Source: Actinomycetota bacterium (GTDB taxonomy: Bacteria > Actinomycetota > Acidimicrobiia > Acidimicrobiales > JACDEA01). Taken from it: DNA of 9,247 nt. Location: positions 1 through 9,247 of the forward strand of contig JACDEA010000015.1 of assembly GCA_013816725.1 (NCBI GenBank). Reading direction: 5' to 3'. This document shows, piece after piece, positions 7,142 through 9,247 of this stretch. How positions within the stretch are numbered: position 1 is the stretch's first letter; each line of letters opens with the position of its first letter. The notes beneath the pieces were generated by a model that was given only the letters and a program-made list of their open reading frames with translations, had not been told where the DNA came from and did not search any database. Both the position numbers and the translations under genes were made by a program.

Positions 7142-7309
7142 GGGTAGGTGTTCGGGCGTGGGACCGAACGGCAAGCTTGGGAGCGCCACGACCGGAAGGT
7201 TGTGAGCATCGAGTTCAGCCGCGGCCGCGACGGTCACGGCCTCCGAAAAACACGAGTCGAAATCAACCGGCAAATGCCGACCCTGTTGTTCAGTACACCC
7301 GGTCGGAAC
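7142..7309 (-). pseudogene. creatininase-family amidohydrolase fragment
   Basis: On the minus strand, about 56 codons read VPTGCTEQQGRHLPVDFD, then an Ala-rich helix EAVTVAAAAEL and VVALPSLPFGPTPEH. This matches the N-terminal third of the creatininase family (which includes MftE-like proteins): the metal-site motif normally written EQHGPHLPLD and the later PFG.SPEH/PFGPTPEH motif. The first metal His of EQHG is Gln here, which from memory also occurs in an actinobacterial subgroup. Homology fades after EHLP, and I see no continuation of the family (the Gly/His-rich metal motifs) in any frame down to the SnoaL-like gene. No plausible start with SD precedes it, so it is best read as a relic truncated at both ends. 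The stretch 6945-7354 holds no other gene I can support. Confidence 0.6.
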
Positions 7310-7354
7310 CCTTGGGGGCAGGGCAGTTGTCTTGGCGGGAATACTGTCCTCGTC

Positions 7355-7933
7355 TTGGATAAGCACAACTGGAACGCTCAAGTAGATCGGCTGGAGCAGG
7401 AAGGCCGAGGCCTACTCGAGGTCATCGTCACCGCAGCTACCTGGGCGACTGAGCTCAGCGGGCCAGTGAAGCGCATCATCGATGTTGGTAGTGGCTCCGG
7501 CGTGGGCACCTGCGAGCTTGCCCTCCGCTTCCCACATGCTCACGTCGTGGCGGTCGACGCTTCGGAGGCGATGCTGGGGCGGGTGTCGCAACGGTCGCGT
7601 GAGCTTCGCTTGGCCGACCGTGTGTCAACGCATCTGGCGGAGTTGCCAGGCGGCCTCCCCCAGTTGGCTCCGGCGGACATCGTGTTCGCCTCGATGTTCT
7701 TGCACCACACGCCCGACGCGGACGAGGCGCTCCGGGAGCTACGTAGGGTGCTGGTGCCCGATGGCCTCCTCGTAGTGATCGAACACGGGCCCGGCTCGAC
7801 CAACGATCACGTGCCGCGCATCGATGCGGTCGCCGCCCTGGCCGCCAACAACTACGACGTCATCGGCGAGAGGGTTTCCTCCGGCCGCAGTCTGATCGTC
7901 GCCCGCGCGGCCTCAAATCAAGACTTCGTCTGA
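7355..7933 (+). CDS. class I SAM-dependent methyltransferase (third)
   Basis: 192 residues from TTG 7355. It opens DKHNWNAQVDRLEQEG, a beginning typical of one actinobacterial methyltransferase group, followed by motif I IIDVGSGSGVGTCELA (41-56), VVAVDAS with acidic D68, ADIVFASMFLHHTPDADEAL (107-126, motif III region) and RRVLVPDGLLVVIEHG (130-145). The end NYDVIGERVSSGRSLIVARAA supplies the last two strands. The protein is compact: relatives I recall carry a longer segment after strand 5. The open frame reaches ATG 7274 and GTG 7148, but that region is antisense to the creatininase-like fragment and has no SD. TTG 7355 is preceded by TACTGT (7342-7347), a -10-like hexamer at leaderless spacing. 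ATG 7274 (219 residues) remains possible. The substrate is unknown. Confidence 0.85.
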   Translation: MDKHNWNAQVDRLEQEGRGLLEVIVTAATWATELSGPVKRIIDVGSGSGVGTCELALRFPHAHVVAVDASEAMLGRVSQRSRELRLADRVSTHLAELPGGLPQLAPADIVFASMFLHHTPDADEALRELRRVLVPDGLLVVIEHGPGSTNDHVPRIDAVAALAANNYDVIGERVSSGRSLIVARAASNQDFV

Positions 7934-8067
7934 GGCTCGACTCGCCAGAGCAGATAGCCAATTGCGGGCCAGCTTGTTTTGTCTCAGAACGCCGGCTGAT
8001 GGACGGATCGCGATCGACGTCTCGCGGTGCTTGGAGGGCGAACCAGCTTTGGCCGTCTGCTCGTCAT

Positions 8068-8083
8068 CCTCCCGCCGGGGAGG
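8068..8083. terminator. hairpin between convergent genes, possible bidirectional terminator
   Basis: CCTCCC (8068-8073) and GGGAGG (8078-8083) are perfect reverse complements around a 4-nt loop GCCG. It lies in the 190-nt gap between the stops of the third methyltransferase and the cupredoxin. There is no T-tract on either side, so it would be a non-canonical terminator as often proposed for high-GC bacteria. No gene is recognised in the rest of this gap. Confidence 0.4.
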
Positions 8084-8123
8084 CCCGCCAGAAGAACTCG
8101 AGGTGAAGTTCGAGGCCGAGGTT

Positions 8124-8795
8124 TCATGCCCAGACGCGTGTCGCCCGGCGCGCGAGTAGGGCGATGGCCAGAGCGATGCCGCCGAGTCCGAGCCAGCCGG
8201 CGTCCCCCGTGAGCGCAAGCGAGCCCGGCCGATCGGCGACACCGGTGCGGCTACTCGAGCTGTTCGTCGCGGTCGCCGCCGTTGCGTTGTCGTTGGCCGC
8301 GGTGACAACGATGGTGCCGTTCATGGCGGTCAGGGGGTTGTTGGGGCTGGAGCCGCCGTGAATCGTGCAGAAGTACGCGTACGTTCCCGGCGTGGTGAAG
8401 GTGTGCGAGAACGGAAAACCGTCAGCCCGATGGACTCCGGAGTCCCACAGGGGCTGGCCATCGGGACCGGCGGTTACGGACGTCGTGGAGTGGCCTGGAC
8501 ACTTCGCCGCGGACACGAGCTGGAACTGGGGGGACTCACAACCCGGCATCGGGTCGGTGGCGGACTCGGCGTAAGTCCAGGTCACGGTCGTCCCAGCGGC
8601 GATCGTGGTTGTGGCGGGATCGAAGGTGAAGTGAATCATCTTCACCACGGCGGCGGCCGACGTCGACGCGCCACTTGACGGGCCGAGCACCGCGCCGCTC
8701 AGCACGATGATCAGCACGCCGACGAAACCCCAGCGGCGCGCAGTACGGGAATGGCCCGCGGTCCACCTCATTGTTCTTCGACGTGAGCGCGCCAT
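8124..8795 (-). CDS. secreted cupredoxin (plastocyanin/azurin-like) with LAxTG sorting signal
   Basis: 223 residues from ATG 8795. A basic N-terminus with several Arg pairs (RRW at 20-22) leads into a hydrophobic stretch GFVGVLIIVLSGAVLG (23-38): a signal peptide, possibly Tat-type because of the RR. The mature domain MIHFTFDP...GTTVTWTY...HTFTTPGTYAYFCTIHGG...MNGTIVV (53-164) is a cupredoxin. Copper ligands would be H102, C143, H146 and M158, the His-Cys-His-Met set of type 1 centres. Between the conserved W73 and H102 lies an unusually long loop with C86 and C99, which could form a disulfide. A Thr/Ser/Ala/Asn-rich linker (165-190) precedes LALTG (193-197), a hydrophobic segment (200-215) and RRATR, which is a cell-wall sorting signal of the LAxTG type used by class E sortases. 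The likely role is electron transfer or copper binding at the cell surface. No redox partner or sortase is in the window. Confidence 0.9.
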   Translation of the reverse strand: MARSRRRTMRWTAGHSRTARRWGFVGVLIIVLSGAVLGPSSGASTSAAAVVKMIHFTFDPATTTIAAGTTVTWTYAESATDPMPGCESPQFQLVSAAKCPGHSTTSVTAGPDGQPLWDSGVHRADGFPFSHTFTTPGTYAYFCTIHGGSSPNNPLTAMNGTIVVTAANDNATAATATNSSSSRTGVADRPGSLALTGDAGWLGLGGIALAIALLARRATRVWA

Positions 8796-8800
8796 CAGCA

Positions 8801-8807
8801 CCTCCCC
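8801..8807 (-). promoter_or_regulatory. SD for cupredoxin gene
   Basis: The complement reads GGGGAGG and ends 5 nt before ATG 8795. It supports this start over the longer frame reaching 8882, whose extra residues lack signal-peptide character. Confidence 0.65.
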
Positions 8808-8812
8808 GCCAC

Positions 8813-8861
8813 ACACTAGGGGCAGGCCGGCGAGGGGGATTGGTCGACTTCGTTCCAATCC
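8813..8861 (-). promoter_or_regulatory. putative cupredoxin promoter with overlapping inverted repeat
   Basis: On the minus strand a TAnnnT hexamer, TAGTGT (complement of 8813-8818), lies a short distance before the SD. Upstream, GGATTGG (8837-8843) and CCAATCC (8855-8861) form a perfect 7-bp inverted repeat with an 11-nt spacer, covering the place where a -35 box would be. This is a reasonable operator arrangement for a repressor, for example a metal-responsive one, but no good -35 hexamer is seen and the regulator is unknown. Confidence 0.35.
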
Positions 8862-9008
8862 TCGCGCGAGCAGTCGAAGCACGGCTCAGTCCCCAACGAG
8901 GCCACCGAGGTGTCCAGACGACGTCCCCGAAGCACGGGCCGGTAGGCGTGTCGCCAGAACTTCGACGGCCACGCGGCGTACGTCGTGGTGGCGTTCGTGG
9001 TTGGCGGC

Positions 9009-9024
9009 TGATCGGCCGCGATCA
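9009..9024. terminator. small hairpin at end of PIN-domain gene
   Basis: TGATCG (9009-9014) and CGATCA (9019-9024) pair perfectly around GCCG, extended by one C-G pair (9008 with 9025). The hairpin includes the stop codon of the PIN-domain gene. It is short and has no T-tract, so it is only a weak terminator candidate. The remaining 8808-9008 holds no gene I can support. Confidence 0.25.
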
Positions 9025-9247
9025 GATCGTCGGCGGCTCGATCCGCTCGATCGTGTCCACGCGGTCGAGGGACCGGTCAAAGGAAGCCATCTGGCCGACC
9101 CCGGTGCTCTCGGCGCACGCGACGAGGTATGCCTCGGCGAAGTCGATGCGGTCGGTCTCGTACACCTCGATGGCCCGGAGCAGGAGCGCCGGATCCACGC
9201 ACACGATCGAGTCGAACGCGATCAGCGATCGCACCGCGGAGGCGACC
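9022..9247 (-). CDS. PIN-domain toxin (VapC-like), C-terminal part
   Basis: The minus-strand frame is open to the window edge, so the N-terminus is missing; about 75 residues are visible. RAIEVYETDRIDFAEAYLVACAE followed by GQMASFDRSLDRVDTIERIEP matches the second half of PIN-domain ribonucleases: the DFA[D/E]A motif (Asp codon at 9142-9144, with Glu where many have the second Asp) and the late acidic SFD motif (Asp codon at 9076-9078). VapC toxins cleave RNA and are neutralised by a VapB-type antitoxin usually encoded just upstream; that position is outside the window here. No antitoxin gene is visible downstream. The GTG at 9234 is internal, not the start. A PIN protein outside a toxin-antitoxin pair is possible. 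Confidence 0.8.
   Translation of the reverse strand, partial: VASAVRSLIAFDSIVCVDPALLLRAIEVYETDRIDFAEAYLVACAESTGVGQMASFDRSLDRVDTIERIEPPTI

Noticed and set aside
7962..8159. Plus-strand frame of 65 codons in the gap after the third methyltransferase
   Set aside because: TTG start without SD, no recognisable motif, and it runs into the antisense of the cupredoxin gene. Nothing supports it as a gene.
8886..9080. Minus-strand 64-codon frame near the PIN-domain gene, examined as an antitoxin
   Set aside because: It overlaps the end of the PIN gene in another frame and shows no antitoxin-like fold or DNA-binding motif. VapB-type antitoxins normally lie upstream of the toxin.
1..9247. CRISPR array, tRNA or rRNA genes, intact transposase
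   Set aside because: No regularly spaced repeat series, no cloverleaf or rRNA-like sequence, and no transposase motifs were seen on either strand.

Overview
The window is GC-rich DNA with strong G/C third-position bias, GTG/TTG as well as ATG starts, purine-rich Shine-Dalgarno (SD) sites and protein families common in high-GC Gram-positive bacteria. Together with a C-terminal LAxTG-type sorting signal, this points to an actinobacterium (Actinomycetota). I cannot name a genus. Genes switch strand almost one by one, and one gene is broken and one is a fragment, so this reads as an accessory or rearranged chromosomal segment rather than one pathway cluster.

Layout: positions 1-260 hold no convincing gene but carry several inverted repeats and a 12-bp direct repeat (61-72 and 84-95). 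Positions 261-3968 (+) are a tightly coupled two-gene operon for a probable heterodimeric ABC exporter. The second gene has a one-base frameshift just after Walker B, so its H-loop and C-terminus are out of frame. Positions 4004-4663 (-) encode a class I SAM-dependent methyltransferase, divergent from an aminoglycoside-phosphotransferase-like kinase (4743-5606, +). The 79-bp gap between them contains a perfect 12-bp palindrome. Positions 5643-6386 (-) encode a second methyltransferase of a different family, and 6591-6944 (-) a SnoaL-like (NTF2-fold) small protein. Positions 7142-7309 (-) keep a recognisable fragment of a creatininase-family amidohydrolase, apparently a gene relic. Positions 7355-7933 (+) encode a third methyltransferase. 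Positions 8124-8795 (-) encode a secreted cupredoxin (type 1 copper protein) with a signal peptide and a C-terminal LALTG sorting signal. Positions 9022-9247 (-) are the C-terminal part of a PIN-domain (VapC-like) toxin running off the window edge.

How the genes work together: only the two ABC genes are clearly co-transcribed. The methyltransferases, kinase, SnoaL-like protein and exporter could in principle modify and export a small molecule, but nothing in the sequence shows this; they are separate transcription units on alternating strands. The most solid points of interest are the frameshift in the ABC partner, the cupredoxin with an enlarged first copper loop and a predicted sortase E anchor, the creatininase relic antisense to a methyltransferase 5' region, and the repeat and hairpin cluster at the left edge. 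I did not find a convincing new multi-gene system.
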